A stretch of 64,000 nucleotides of DNA from Symsagittifera roscoffensis (GCF_963678635.1 NC_087071.1:39147858-39211857), one strand, 5' to 3'; shown: positions 16,231-27,424, numbered from the stretch's first letter. Notes: generated by a model from the sequence alone, not told the origin. Translations and numbers: made by a program.

Positions 16231-18711
16231 ATGGACAACTTCAACCTGGATGAATTGATGGACCTGGCAGAGGCATATGTAGGACCGATGGTAGATGCGA
16301 TCTATCGTCGGCTGATCGAACGAGACTTCGCTCTGGAGGACCCAGAGGTAGTCATGTTGCTGACCGCCCTGATCAACATCTTGGGGCACGACAACCGTGG
16401 GGACCGCCCCACGGAAGTCCTGTTGATGGCAGCATATGGAGAAAGAGGAGTACTAGACCGCCCGAACATGAGAGTGATGAGGTGGAGAAACGGGGCTCTC
16501 TCAGGGAGTGACTTGGCGAATGAGCCTGGATTGGGAAGTTCTAGGACTTACCAACCAGGTGAGATGCCAATGCCCTCTATGCCTAAACCTGGTTTGACGA
16601 GAATGCATCGGGAGATGAACAGCGAGGCGACCTCGTCTGGTTCACAACTGAGAGCAGCTGTGCCACCAAAAAGGGCGAAAGTAACACAGAAGGTTCAGAC
16701 GAACCAAACCATACAAGATCTGGACGAGATGAACGATCAGCTGAGAAGTACGAAGAAGGAGCTGGACGAGATAACCAGAAGCATGCTCCAGATGGAGGAA
16801 GATCGGGACATGTGGAGAAAGTTGTTTGAAGACTGCAACAAAAAGCAGGGTCAAGAGATCGAACGCTTAAGGCAGGAATACAAAGAGCGATCGGAGCAGG
16901 TGGCGTTGACAACGGCCGTGGAGAAAATGATACCTGCAAGGGATATTCCTCGTGGGCAGTCCCCGATGGAGCTCTTGACGCCTCGAGAATTGAGTCAAAC
17001 AACGGAGACACGACCTCCAGTAGAGACAAATCGAGTAACAATCCCGGATCCTAGTGACACCTTGGGTGACCCCGTCGTAGAACAGACAGTGAGGAAACTG
17101 ATAGAGACAGCTGGACGACTGGTCGCTAACAAGAATGCGCCAGGTTCCGGGGTGACTGCACCCTATGGAACGATTGACGATACGGGCAGAGTACAACTCT
17201 CCCAGACCGTGATCAGACAAGGGATAAGTAACGTGACACCACTCATGGGGAGCTCGAGAATCCCTGAGAGGAAAGTACGAAAGATGCCAGCGAAGAAAGT
17301 GTCTCGTGTAATAGACGTGCAGAAGAATAATCAATTGAAGTATAATTTCACGGGAGTTCCGGAGACAGATCCGAGGGCCTGCTTCAATCGAGCTACCTGG
17401 AGCCCGGCTGTGAACCTGCAGCAACCACCACTCGGGACATCTCACCTGATATTGGGAGAGTGTTTAGTCAGAGTGCTGTCGAATTTGAGGACCTCGTGGG
17501 TCACCACGGTGATGGCCTTTGGAGGTGCGACGATAGCCCAATTATATCGGATGGTGGAACTGATGAATCCAGGGAAGATTCCCAATGTGATGATCTTAGT
17601 TGGGACGAATGACATCTCCAGAGGATCAGACGAGCAGGAAGCACTGTGGGAGTCAATGATGGTGTGTTTGTTCACTACCCTCTGGCAGAAGTTCAGTTGC
17701 GCGGTACTGACCGTTTGCACTGTGCCAATGAATACGAGAAGCCTGACAGCATCAGGAAGGAGGCACAACGAGGGAGTCATGAGATGGAACAACATCCTGA
17801 GGAACCTAGCAAATCGAAATGCCGGAAGGATGATCCTCATGGACATTGAACATGAGTTGAGAGCCATGGATCAGGCCAGACTGACCACGGATGGCATCCA
17901 CTTCGACAGTATCGAAGGACAAGCTTGGTTGAATCGAGTCTTCCAAGAACGATTGGAGGAGCTGGAAGCAGAACTTTTTGACACAGGAGTGCTGAAGGAA
18001 GGGGGAACGGTGAGTGATGCGGTAATTACCACCTTTGTGCCTCCTAGCCTGGAAACCCGCCTGGGTACGGTCCCAGCCGTCACGAATTACCGGCAACAAA
18101 GCTCCAGCGAACCAGGTCGAAGAACAGACGTGCAGGATCGGTTGGGAGAGGCGCGGACGAGAGAACAATTGCGGAAATTAGATTGTCTAAAAGATTTAGA
18201 TCTTTTTGAGACAATGTGCAAAGTTCTAAACATTCCGATGGAAGTGAAGAAGATATGGGCGAGAAAACGATTGATGCCATGGTTCAGAGCTAACATGACT
18301 GCATGGTTGTACGAGTATGCGAAAAAGCATATGTCGAAGCATGGCAGAGTGTACAGTGAATATCAGCTGGACATTGGGGCAGGAGCTTTCAAGCGAGCTT
18401 TCGTGACTCATCGGAATGCAGTGACTACCGCCGTGAAAAGAATTTCCAGGACGAGTGAGCGTGGTGGAAATGAGAAGGCAGAGATGCTGAAAGAAGATTT
18501 GGAGAGAAACGTGACGTTGTGTCTCCACAAGAGTTTCTGCAGAAACAGAGAATCCAACGTGGATCCCCTACCTTGCTGTAAACAGAGGGTAGAAGAGCAG
18601 AAGTGTTGGAGGACGGCTTCCAACAGCGTCAGGATAGCCAACGATGTGCTACAAGACACGGAAACCGAAAGTGCGGAGTCAGTATCACAGGAGGAAGAAA
18701 TGGAACATTGA
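16231..18711 (+). CDS. ORF3: coiled-coil protein with SGNH/GDSL-hydrolase-like domain (826 codons)
   Basis: Intact ORF in the env position, with the start MDNFNLDELMDLAEAYVGP conserved in copy C (50405, minus). Residues ~1-70 are mostly helical and ~155-235 form a coiled coil (MNDQLRSTKKELDEITRS). Residues ~375-590 resemble an SGNH hydrolase: block I LILGECLVR at 407-415, a glycine-containing block II (AFGGATIAQLY), block III VGTNDIS with Gly458/Asn460/Asp461, and block V TTDGIHFDS with Asp554 and His557. The block I nucleophile is Cys411 here but Ser in copy C (LILGDSLVR). Such domains hydrolyse esters; related ones occur in ORF1 of CR1/L2-type LINEs. Residues ~640-826 form a basic, Cys-containing region of unknown function with an acidic tail. 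There is no signal peptide or membrane segment, so it is not an envelope glycoprotein. Confidence 0.8.
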   Translation: MDNFNLDELMDLAEAYVGPMVDAIYRRLIERDFALEDPEVVMLLTALINILGHDNRGDRPTEVLLMAAYGERGVLDRPNMRVMRWRNGALSGSDLANEPGLGSSRTYQPGEMPMPSMPKPGLTRMHREMNSEATSSGSQLRAAVPPKRAKVTQKVQTNQTIQDLDEMNDQLRSTKKELDEITRSMLQMEEDRDMWRKLFEDCNKKQGQEIERLRQEYKERSEQVALTTAVEKMIPARDIPRGQSPMELLTPRELSQTTETRPPVETNRVTIPDPSDTLGDPVVEQTVRKLIETAGRLVANKNAPGSGVTAPYGTIDDTGRVQLSQTVIRQGISNVTPLMGSSRIPERKVRKMPAKKVSRVIDVQKNNQLKYNFTGVPETDPRACFNRATWSPAVNLQQPPLGTSHLILGECLVRVLSNLRTSWVTTVMAFGGATIAQLYRMVELMNPGKIPNVMILVGTNDISRGSDEQEALWESMMVCLFTTLWQKFSCAVLTVCTVPMNTRSLTASGRRHNEGVMRWNNILRNLANRNAGRMILMDIEHELRAMDQARLTTDGIHFDSIEGQAWLNRVFQERLEELEAELFDTGVLKEGGTVSDAVITTFVPPSLETRLGTVPAVTNYRQQSSSEPGRRTDVQDRLGEARTREQLRKLDCLKDLDLFETMCKVLNIPMEVKKIWARKRLMPWFRANMTAWLYEYAKKHMSKHGRVYSEYQLDIGAGAFKRAFVTHRNAVTTAVKRISRTSERGGNEKAEMLKEDLERNVTLCLHKSFCRNRESNVDPLPCCKQRVEEQKCWRTASNSVRIANDVLQDTETESAESVSQEEEMEH

Positions 18712-19532
18712 TGAATGGTCGAGAAAACAAGAGGCAACAATAAAGAAAATTAGAAGAATTTAGAAGTTTTAGAACTTCTAAACGACGAAAAAAAGAAGAG
18801 AACAAAGGAGTGATGAAGAAAAGTTGAAACTCAGAATTGTTTTATGTGTGTGAAAAACTCAAGTGAGCAACCAAGCAACCAAGTTGTAATTGAAAACTGA
18901 AACATTTAGTTGAGTTTTGAAATTGTTGCATTTATAAATTTGCATTTTGATTTTAGTTGAAGTGGCTTTAGAGACACTCACTTATTATTTATTTAGAAAG
19001 GATTAAGGGAAGAGTATATTTAAATATTCCGGCCTGCATGATTGTCTTTAATCACTTAGGAAGACTGATCACTTTGTGGTGACGTGACAGGCTTGAGTAA
19101 TCTCTCGAAGAGGGAGATTGTTTCATTGTTATTTCTAACCACAGAGTTTCTTAGTTTTAATATTCAGGACAATAACAAGCAAGATTTCCGAAGGGAAGGA
19201 GCATAGTAGGATAATTTTAGTTTGTTGGTTGGCAGGACTGTCCTGCAAGCCAACACCTTTTAAATCTAAGAGAAAAAGTTTTAATCGGGACATTGACATT
19301 GGAAGTCAGAAAATATGTTTTATCTTAATTCATATTCTCAATGTGCAGATTAATGAAAGAATTTGAAGGCTATAGTGATGTAGTATGATGCCATTTATAT
19401 TCTGCAGTGAGTCGATGTGACGTGGATAAAAGTAATTTCGTGCATTTTGTAAATTCTGTTCGATGACACTGTATCTATTTTACGAACATTGCGTGATTCA
19501 ATGAGGACATTGACCGGACTGTCCGGGGAGTA
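18712..19532 (+). other. 3' noncoding region of copy B
   Basis: No ORF. Collinear with 728-1548 with only a handful of differences. It contains agtatatttaaatatt at about 19013 and ends gtccggggagta, the candidate polypurine primer, just before the LTR. Confidence 0.7.
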
Positions 19533-20442
19533 TGTGACATTCGACCAGAATGGACAAAATGCAATCTCTGCAGACTTCGAAATTTTAGCAGTGAACCTTC
19601 CGAGTTAATGATTTTGAAGGATTAACGACGTTATTCGGATGATTAGCAGAACAGTGAAGGTCAGGATATTCCTGTATTTTAAAATTTTAAATTTTCGAAG
19701 TGATGACGTAACATTTCTGAGAAACGTCAGAAACGGCCGTTTTAGCAAAAAGAACTAAGAAGAACAGAACAACTTTATCTGTGATTGCGAACAGAACGGA
19801 AATCGAAATTAAAGAAAACGACAACGAATTACAGAGAACGTTCCGAGTTGCAACTATTGTGCTGCTACAATAGTTGCAAGGCCGTTGCGAACAACGGTGA
19901 AGGGTGAAAACCAGCCTTCCGCGTTATCGAGAAATCGAACTTAAGGAGCTTGATTCAGTGGATTCACAAATCCGGAAGGGTTTCGGAACTGAAACTTTTA
20001 ACCTGTTATATGAACTTTTAGCATCCTGTCATGTCCTGACTTGAATTTAACTGATATTTGGATTAGTTTTGACAAGGATGAGGTACTCGGAGTTGGGGGA
20101 AAGGGTTGATCCATCTTCGGTGGAGATGATGATTTTTATCTACTGAACAAAAACAATAGTAATATAATAAGTAGTAACCCTGTTTTTAGGAGTGACCTCG
20201 TGGTCTGGGGATACTGAGACCCAGCCATGAGCTCACTATTTGCATGTAATTAAGTTAATTTGAGCGTTCTGGTCGAAGCCGGAGAACAGTAACGTTTTTG
20301 TCGACCCGATGTTAGAAAGACCACCGAAAAGTACTGGCTTGAGACGGTGAAAAGCATGCAAATCTCTGTTTAGACGTTAGCCAGTCGTCTTAAGACTTAG
20401 TTTTGTTATCCGTCGATATGTATCTTCCGGGCGAATGTTACA
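19533..20442 (+). repeat. 3' LTR of copy B
   Basis: 910 bp, TGTGACATTCG...CGAATGTTACA, with imperfect inverted ends. Homologous to 2342-3255 and, over its first ~750 bp, to 1549-2341. It includes one CCGGAAGGGT motif (about 19971). No convincing TATA box or polyadenylation signal was identified. Confidence 0.9.
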
Positions 20443-20914
20443 GAAGTAAAATTCATTAAAAATCAAATTCGCATAAAACAGTAGAAAACACACTAGTGGA
20501 CAAAGTATAGCACAAATTCACGTTTGTACTCTCTAAAATGCATTTTGAAGGTCCAATTTATGCTCTTTCGCTCCGCCGTCCATCGACTACGAGCGAATGA
20601 TCAGAGCTAACCTCCGTAAAACAACCTATATTTGGTATCAAAGACTTACCAACGCAATCGGGTCTGATAATGCCAGATTTTCTAACCTGCATTAAGTTTT
20701 GCATCGTAGTGAACTAAGTAAGACTGTTGCGTAGATCGTCTTTAAGCAGTAGATCGTCTTTTCAGCAGAGAATAAATTAGAGATTTATTAGCCTTATCAT
20801 TGTGATAAACTTAATAAACAAGCCTAATTGTTGTGATAATCTTATTAAATAGTGTGTCTGCTCATATTTACCTCTGGCGTAAATTCTTATTAAATGCTCT
20901 GAGCTTTCCTCGCT
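20443..20914. other. Intergenic DNA, nothing recognised
   Basis: AT-rich unique DNA between the copy B LTR and the LINE remnant. It has a small direct repeat of gtagatcgtcttt near 20731 and 20750. No ORF, RNA gene or promoter can be supported. Confidence 0.5.
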
Positions 20915-20921
20915 GGCTTTA

Positions 20922-20946
20922 TGATTATTATCATTATTATTATTAT
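20922..20946 (-). repeat. ATT/AAT microsatellite at the LINE 3' end
   Basis: attattatcattattattattat. Placed just past the 3' end of the minus-strand LINE ORF, it is probably the short repeated tail typical of several LINE clades. Confidence 0.7.
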
Positions 20947-20993
20947 GGATTCAGCTATTAGAGCTTGGGTGTTTCCACCCTTAAGTTTCAGCG

Positions 20994-21800
20994 TCATGCA
21001 AGTTTCCATGTCGAAATATCGTTGTATCTATAGTCTGTCATGAAGTAATTCCAGAAGTGCTTCAGTAGTCGTGGTTTGAGTCCCTGATGGTTGGAGTAGT
21101 CGATTGAATTTGGTAAGATGTTCACAAGTTTGCAGGTTCTGAGCCAAAACTCCTGTTGGTAGATAGATTTCTTTATTTTCGGCAGTTCGAAAGAAGGTTT
21201 CTCTGATAACCGGGTGGCTCTGTCGAATTCGTTTAAACAAAAATACTCTGTGGCATCAATTTTATAGTAACCATTCAACATCTTGGACATAAATAGTAGA
21301 TCCAATAATTGCATATACAAGGTCAGCGGTAAAATGTTGCATTGCATCAGATTTGTTACGTAGTCGTTCCAGCCATTTACCCATGTCAGTGCTTTCTCTT
21401 GCACTTTTTCGATCAATCTAAGCATTTTAATGCTTGCTGCCCAGCAACTTGACCCATATAACAGCACTTGTAAAATCATCGATTTAAATATATTAAGTTT
21501 CACGCGCATTGGTAGTCCCTTTGGAGTGTTTCGTTTCAGGATATAAAAGGTCTTAAGGGCTTTGGATATATTATTGCTTATAGTTTCATTCCATTTGATA
21601 ATCCGCGAGACTAATAACCCAAGATCTTTCTGTACTTCAACTTCCGGTATTGCAATATTATTGAAAGTCATTTGGTTGCATTCACCTGTAAAGCTCATGT
21701 AAGAAATCATTTTGAAATCACTGAAACTCTCTTTTTCTTTCCATATATGCGGAACTTTTCGACATGAAATTGATGCATTTGTGAGCTGGGCGGAAAAGAG
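20994..21800 (-). pseudogene. 5'-truncated LINE: C-terminal part of reverse transcriptase
   Basis: The minus-strand ORF (238 codons from 21710, similarity starting slightly upstream) has the thumb/C-terminal pattern of non-LTR reverse transcriptases: VQKDLGLLVSRIIKWNETI, KALKTFYILKRNTP, LNIFKSMILQVLLYGSSCW, LIEKVQEKALTWVNG and LPLTLYMQLLDLLFM. It ends TWKLA-stop 50 bases before the ATT tail. The catalytic YADD region and endonuclease are absent, so this is a dead, 5'-truncated insertion of the kind LINEs usually leave. The clade is not certain; a CR1/L2/Jockey-like relative is possible. Confidence 0.8.
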
Positions 21801-22557
21801 CCCGCAGTACCTCAGATCCAGTTCATCGAAAAACTAATTTTTGATCTATCAGCTAAACTCATTCTTCTCACGGAACAATTTTATCCCGCGATATTTTTCT
21901 TCAATTTTTGTCCGATCAATTATTGTTCAGTTTGGAACACAATCAGAAAAAAAAGTGGGCAAACGCGTCGTATAGAGTCTTTGTTTTATAAAAACAATAT
22001 ATCAAAAAAATGACTTCTTTGTAAAAATTGTTCTGAAAATTGTTCACTCATTCCCTTTTGACGAAGACATTTCAAGAGGACAAAACACACGTGTTCAATT
22101 TTCAAATCCTGCGTAAATTACAAAATATAGCTATTTGGTAAATGCTCTTGGTAAATTTGATTATCTTTACAAATCTCCCCGTCCCAGCTGTAGGCGGATG
22201 AACTTTCTCTTACAAAATTTGAGGCAAGGAGTCAGCTGGTGGAACGACTTCCAACATCAACTCAACTTGTACCACTCCGTACTCTCTTTCCTTTATTTAA
22301 AAATAAATTGCACCCCTTCACATCGCCCATATCTCATGTAAAAAACAATTATAAATCCTAATAGAAAAGGTTCATATAAATCACCCCAACCCTCACCGTG
22401 CCCCCAAAGAGCTTGCGTACTCCCCATTTGTCTGTGTTTCAGGTAGATGCCGCGATTCCAGGCAAGACGAATCCTGATTTTCAAAGAACCTAGTTGGTGA
22501 GGTGTCAAGGACCAGATATATCAAACCAGTTCAAGTAAAATCAACAACTCACTCCTA
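21801..22557. other. Intergenic DNA, nothing recognised
   Basis: No supported gene. Short open frames (for example 22135-22341) have no recognisable composition or homolog in the window. Confidence 0.5.
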
Positions 22558-22893
22558 TGTAACATTCGCCCGGAAGTACGTATCGACGGAAAATAAAGCT
22601 AGATTGTAAAACGACTGGCTACCGTCTAAACACAGCTCTGCATGCTTTTAACCGTCTCTACCAAAGCCAGTTATTTGTGTGGTCCCTTTAACATCGGGTC
22701 GACAAAATCGTTAGTGATTTGGGCTATCGGCCAGAACGCTCAGATTAACTTAGTTACATGCAAAAAAAAGTGAGCTCATGGCTTGGTCTCAGTATCCCCA
22801 GACTACGAGGTCCCTCCTAAAAACAGGGCTATTAATTATTTATTATATTACGATTGTTTTTGTTCAGTAGATGAAAATCTTCATATCCATCGA
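22558..22893 (-). repeat. LTR fragment in reverse orientation
   Basis: Starts TGTAACATTCGCCCGG, the reverse complement of the copy B LTR end. It follows the last ~335 bp of that LTR in reverse, up to the stretch corresponding to ctactgaacaaaaacaa, with perhaps 85-90% identity. This would be the 3' LTR end of an element running on the minus strand. Confidence 0.8.
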
Positions 22894-23289
22894 ATTGCCA
22901 TCATAAAACCCAATATCACTATCGTTCTGGGCTCATTTGAATCTGGTAAAGCCTTGGAGAGCAGCTCTCCAGAGTCCCAGATCAACACCAGATTACTGCG
23001 CCCGGGATACTACCATGTTTGTAGTAAGCAATGGCATGGGAACTCACTATGCTTCAACATGATGCTCCTCCAATTATGCTTTCCCGACATTTCCAGTAAT
23101 GGTTCCACTTCCAGCATTCTCGGTGGATTTCAGCAATTTTGTCTACTGCATTATAAACTGTCGCTGTTGATCCTCTCTGTTTCTGTCTTTCAAAAAACAC
23201 AAAATTTCCCACTAACATATCTCCTGAACTTATTTCCCAGTATCGGCTCCAACTCGTCTTTGGTTCTTCCCGGAACTGCTGCGAACATC

Positions 23290-26200
23290 TTACATAGCAA
23301 CTCGTGAGATTTCTCCGACATTCTCGCTTATCTCACACATTTCGGCACTGAGAATGCTTGATCCGCGGTCGTCCTCGTACTCTGCACATCCATCGCTACG
23401 AAGTGTACGCGGTATCAGCTTTTGCACATCGGAGCCAAAGTCGATCCCACTGGATATCCCGCTCCCGACGGTTTGCGCTAAGTCTCGCTCTGCCGGATGT
23501 TCATTTCGACTATTATCGCTTCTCTCCAAATTCCATAATACTTCTGCTCGGCAACACTCCCGGAAACACTTCTACTCTGATGGCCGTGACCATCTCATGC
23601 TTTTGTTCTAGATTCAAAAGTGACTTCAAAGAAACAAACTTGCTGTAAAACCCTAGTGCAGTCACTAAATTCTCCTCAGTTCCTCCGTAGAAATCTGCAA
23701 TCGATCCGTTTCCGTTTTTGCCTTCATTGTTAAATTCTCGAACAATACTGTTAATTGCTTGTATTGCTTTGCCAAGGTCTTTACACAGTCGAGACCTCCA
23801 CACATATGACCTTCCAGTCCACAGACTTTCCCTAGACAGCTACCAGGCATAACCCAGTCCTCTGGTCCCCAGCCAGGTAACTCCACATTGTGTTCTCTGT
23901 CGCTCTTGGAGGCTGTCGTCATCAATTTATGAATGATGTTTAGGTCACGCAAGTTACAGTCTGAATTCGACTCCCTTTATACACCCTGTGTCGCACGCAA
24001 TATCGAATCAGCATTAGGATTCGGACACCTTGATGGTTTCTCCAACTCCCACACCCCCATAAGGCTCGTTCTCAGTAATTCATCTGAGAATCCCAGTCCA
24101 AATTCCACTCGGTTATCAGATTTTGGCACTGAAGGTGCAGTCACCTTTTCTTCCAACACAAGTCCAAATTTTGTCTGCTGATTGGCAGCGCTCCTTATTG
24201 TTGCAATTCTTGACAGCCAGAATCCTAGCAACACCGCTTGTTCGTAGTCGAAGAAACAATCACTTATGTCTTCATTGATAAAGTGTTGTATGCCATCCTT
24301 ACGATTCCAGACACGTAATTATATGATTTCTTCCTAATCGGTCCGCAATACTCACTAGACTTCGTTAGTGCGCCCAATGATTTTTATGTGAGCCTCAGCT
24401 CTTTATTTGAGAGTCTTCGTATTTCATCGACCTTCTTCGTTGGTTCCAGTTCTACAGGCTCCCTCAAACTTACTCGCAACGGTTTGCTCTGATGTCTGTC
24501 TAACAGCGCTTGTAAGAGCAAGGTTTTCGCTCGATCACTAAATTCTCTCAGCATCTTGACGCAACTATTCAACGCTGGCACCGACAATTTTTCTATCATG
24601 AATCGGAGAATACGAAAGGCGTCCCTCTGTTTCGCACACGCTACTGCCGCTCTTTCTTGGGTCATGAGACCTTTTAAGATTGTCATCAAGAGCACCTTCT
24701 CTTCCTATGATCTTTTCCTTTCTTCTGAGTCATATACCTCCATTGTCAATCCAGTCATGCAACAAGCGAACCTAAAATGAAGGTCAGTTCTGACGTAAGG
24801 TACCGCTATCAGAGCGTGTATTTTCGGAGTGGTTCTCATCTCTTCTTCAAAGTGACGTAATAACACCGCTCTCCACGGTAAACTCACCAACTGGTCTATC
24901 GTCTATGCGTGCATCTCAGGAGAGACCAACGTTCCGTAGGTCTTCTGTTTTATCGTCGTGCCTTGTATCATCTCCTACACATAACCTTCCATGGCGCCTT
25001 TGTTTTCTAGAGCGATTAGGTGTCCTCTAGCCGAGTTTATGTACCCCATCATCTCCATGTATCCACCAGCGGGCTCATCGACCGAGACAGTTTTCGATAC
25101 TGTCAATCGGTTATGCTCCACCGCGATCAGCTGTCCTATGTCGCTTCCCTTTTTATGGTTCATGCACGATGGTCTCAAATCCGGTAGGGTACTTTGTATA
25201 CACTGGCTAAGTATTTCCATCTCTAATGTCGCTCCAGTCAGAGTGCGGTCACTCCTCTTGGTATTGTAACTGGCTGATCTCATTCCTGCCTTGAGGATGG
25301 ATGGCGCCATCGTTACATCGGTCAACTTTCTATCTGTGCCCGGCAATCGGTCGTCGCCTTGCCCCATATCCATGACTTCTTCGACACGCTTTCGCTTGGC
25401 TGAGATGACAGCTTTTTCTGAGATCTCAGAGTCCACTTTCGCTTTTCCAGTTTTTCTTAAAGTCACTTTACTGCCAAGTTTCATCTTCATGTCATTGATT
25501 TTGTCATTCACCATTTTCGATGGTATCGAGCCTTTTGGCGTTCTGGATAGGTATACTACTTCATTGCTGCGTTGGCTTTATGGTAGAATTAACTTCACTT
25601 TCGTCAGTGGCCGAATGGATCAACAACTCGCTCAATCTCCCTTCGCAGCGTCCAATTTATCGAGGATCTCTCGCATCAGTGGTCAATTGAAACCTGTTTT
25701 CAACATAGACTGGGTCCCGTAGCACTGAACTAAGTCAGGATTCTTCTTCCATGAAGGCAACTTTGTCCATATAACACCCTGTTCTATTCTCATGGTCTCT
25801 GTGGTGAACTTCCCACTCTTCTTCTGCCAATGTTCCCAAGAAAGGTACTCGGGCAGTGCCTTCTATACTTCTCCTCCGCGGAGACTCTATCAAAAGTTTC
25901 GTTTCGATAGTTTTCAACTTACCAGGAGAGCTGCTCTCCGGCAAATTTCGGCTTTTATTCATGAAGGCTGACGGAGGTTCCAGCGTGGAACTTTCATCTT
26001 ATGCTGGCTCAGTCGTCCCTTCTAACGTTTCTGTCCCGATCTCAAAGCCGTCTAAAAAATTGAAGAAGCCTTCAATCTGTCGAAGCCTTATCGTCGTCTT
26101 TTCCCACTTGATCGGGATCCTGCTGCATGGGTTCTTCCGATCGACGGTCTTCTCTCTCCTCGTCGTGTCGCTTATTCCTCCCTGAACTCGAAGTTCCTTG

Positions 26201-26347
26201 CTCCTCACTTCTCATCTCGTCCAGAAACTTTGGCACAACTGGCCTGTTAGCCGATTTATCTTCTTCTTCTCCGTGCTTTATCTTGATCTCTTCATAGCCG
26301 AAGGCTGCTGGTGCAGTCCTCGTCAACAGGGTTATGAGTGTCGTCAA
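23290..26347 (-). pseudogene. Decayed ORF of unknown function upstream of a reversed LTR
   Basis: Between 26347 and 23290 the minus strand has a chain of open segments in all three frames: 26347-26072, 25962-25735, 25514-24975, 24890-24705, 24695-24384, 24234-23977, 23952-23665 and 23529-23290. The segments at 25514-24384 are in one frame apart from a few stops. Composition is protein-like: a charged, Lys/Glu-rich start, a middle part with LIALENKGAMEGYV, and a late Cys-containing part (MPGSCLGKVCGLEGHMCGG) followed by a helical stretch. It sits where copy B has ORF3, but I see no similarity to ORF3, Gag or Pol. It may be the accessory or env-position ORF of a related family. No function is assigned. 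Confidence 0.45.
24975..25514 (-). pseudogene. Longest open segment of the decayed ORF (179 codons)
   Basis: Starts MVNDKINDMKMKLGSKVTLR, basic at first, with AKRKRVEEVMDM and later STLPDLRPSCMNHKKGSD. No known domain is recognised. It is part of the broken chain described for 23290-26347, and homology-like reading continues past its stop in the same frame. Confidence 0.35.
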
Positions 26348-27068
26348 TACCGCTAGAAAGTGGTTAAAGAAGGGGGTAGCGTCTGAGTATGAAGAACCTA
26401 AATTAGATGAGAGTGACTTCAGTCGTGAAAACTTAACTTTAATCGAGTAAAGATAACTTTTGATTTTTTAGCGCCATTTTGGGAATCAAAAGCTTTTAAA
26501 GTTCTTTTCAATTTCTAAAAAGTAAAAAAAAAGTTATCTTAAATCCTTTTCATTTTCATTTGTTTTTCTAGTCATTTTTACAAAAATTGTTTTCCACTTG
26601 ACCAATTTTACTATGATTGTTCAATTTACTAAGTTTCTGTTAAGACCCTACTATCACAACAAGCAAAAAAAAACACTATTTTGATGAAATTTCGTTTTTA
26701 TTAGATCCAGGCATGGTCGGAACAGTCTGCGCTATTTGCACAGTAACTCGGATTCTTTGCTTTGAAGTGTCATTTTTTATACTTCACTAGTTAGGAGTCG
26801 ATGAACAAGAAACAACGTGATCAACTTGAAATCCCATAAAATTAACAGGAACGTACGCAGATTTTTTCCGGATGCTGGATCAGCGCTTGATTGATGAAGC
26901 AAATCGGCTTAGGAACGACTTTTAGATTATTTAGGTCCTCATCTTCCTTGGCTTTATTCTGATCTTCTCTGCGCTTCCTTAATTCATAGCAATCTATGAA
27001 CCTCCTTCGTCACTCAGTCCAGGATCTTCACATTCTCCAATCCTCCGAGACTTCTTTCATTTTTCTTG
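26348..27068. other. Intergenic DNA, nothing recognised
   Basis: Very AT-rich, with poly-A and poly-T runs. No gene supported. Confidence 0.5.
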
Positions 27069-27424
27069 GGGTTAAGCTGTCCATGCATCTTGAAATCTTT
27101 CAACTTGCTTTAGCCATTGGAGTTACTTCAATCAGTTTCATTTTGGTTTTTTTTCCACGAAGAGTTCGTTCAGCAGCTTCAGCCATTTACTTTTCTCGAT
27201 TAGTTTTTACCTGGCGATGGAGTTCATGTAGTCACTCTACACTTGACTCTTTGTTCACACTCATAGTGCGCAGACTCTAAAAAATCCACCTTTTTTGTCT
27301 AGTCTCTTTTATAAAGACGGTAGAGGTTAAACTAATTCTGGTCCTCCAAATAATTCATGATTTACCTCAATTAACCTAGAGACCCGTCACTCTCCTTAGA
27401 AATAGCAAAAATTGCAAACAAGCA
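27069..27424 (-). repeat. Repeat R1, left arm of palindrome
   Basis: Same sequence and orientation as 62563-62936, starting near gttaagctgtccatgcatc and ending in aaattgcaaacaagca. From about 27110 it is the reverse complement of 27428-27744. The apparent short ORFs on either strand are shared by all repeat copies and are not supported as genes. Confidence 0.85.

Larger units (their letters stand above)
2342..20442 (+). mobile_element. Full-length giant Ty3/Gypsy-type LTR retrotransposon (copy B)
   Basis: About 18.1 kb between and including two ~910-bp LTRs. Order: LTR, 3-kb leader, Gag, CCHC knuckles, aspartic protease, RT, RNase H, linker, integrase, GPF module, acidic extension, macro-like domain, 390-bp spacer, ORF3 with SGNH-like domain, 0.8-kb 3' noncoding region, LTR. 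The PR-RT-RH-IN order is the Ty3/Gypsy order. The size is well above the 5-8 kb usual for the group. It has in-frame stops at 7889, 8690 and 13426 and frame breaks near 11052, 13777, 14557 and 15547, so this copy probably cannot make a full Gag-Pol. ORF3 is intact. The flanks (ataaca on the left, gaagta on the right) do not form a target-site duplication, which fits tandem formation with copy A rather than a simple insertion. Confidence 0.85.

Noticed and set aside
16231..18711. ORF3 as a retroviral envelope gene
   Set aside because: The position fits, but there is no signal peptide, membrane segment or Cys-rich ectodomain. The sequence shows a coiled coil and hydrolase motifs instead.
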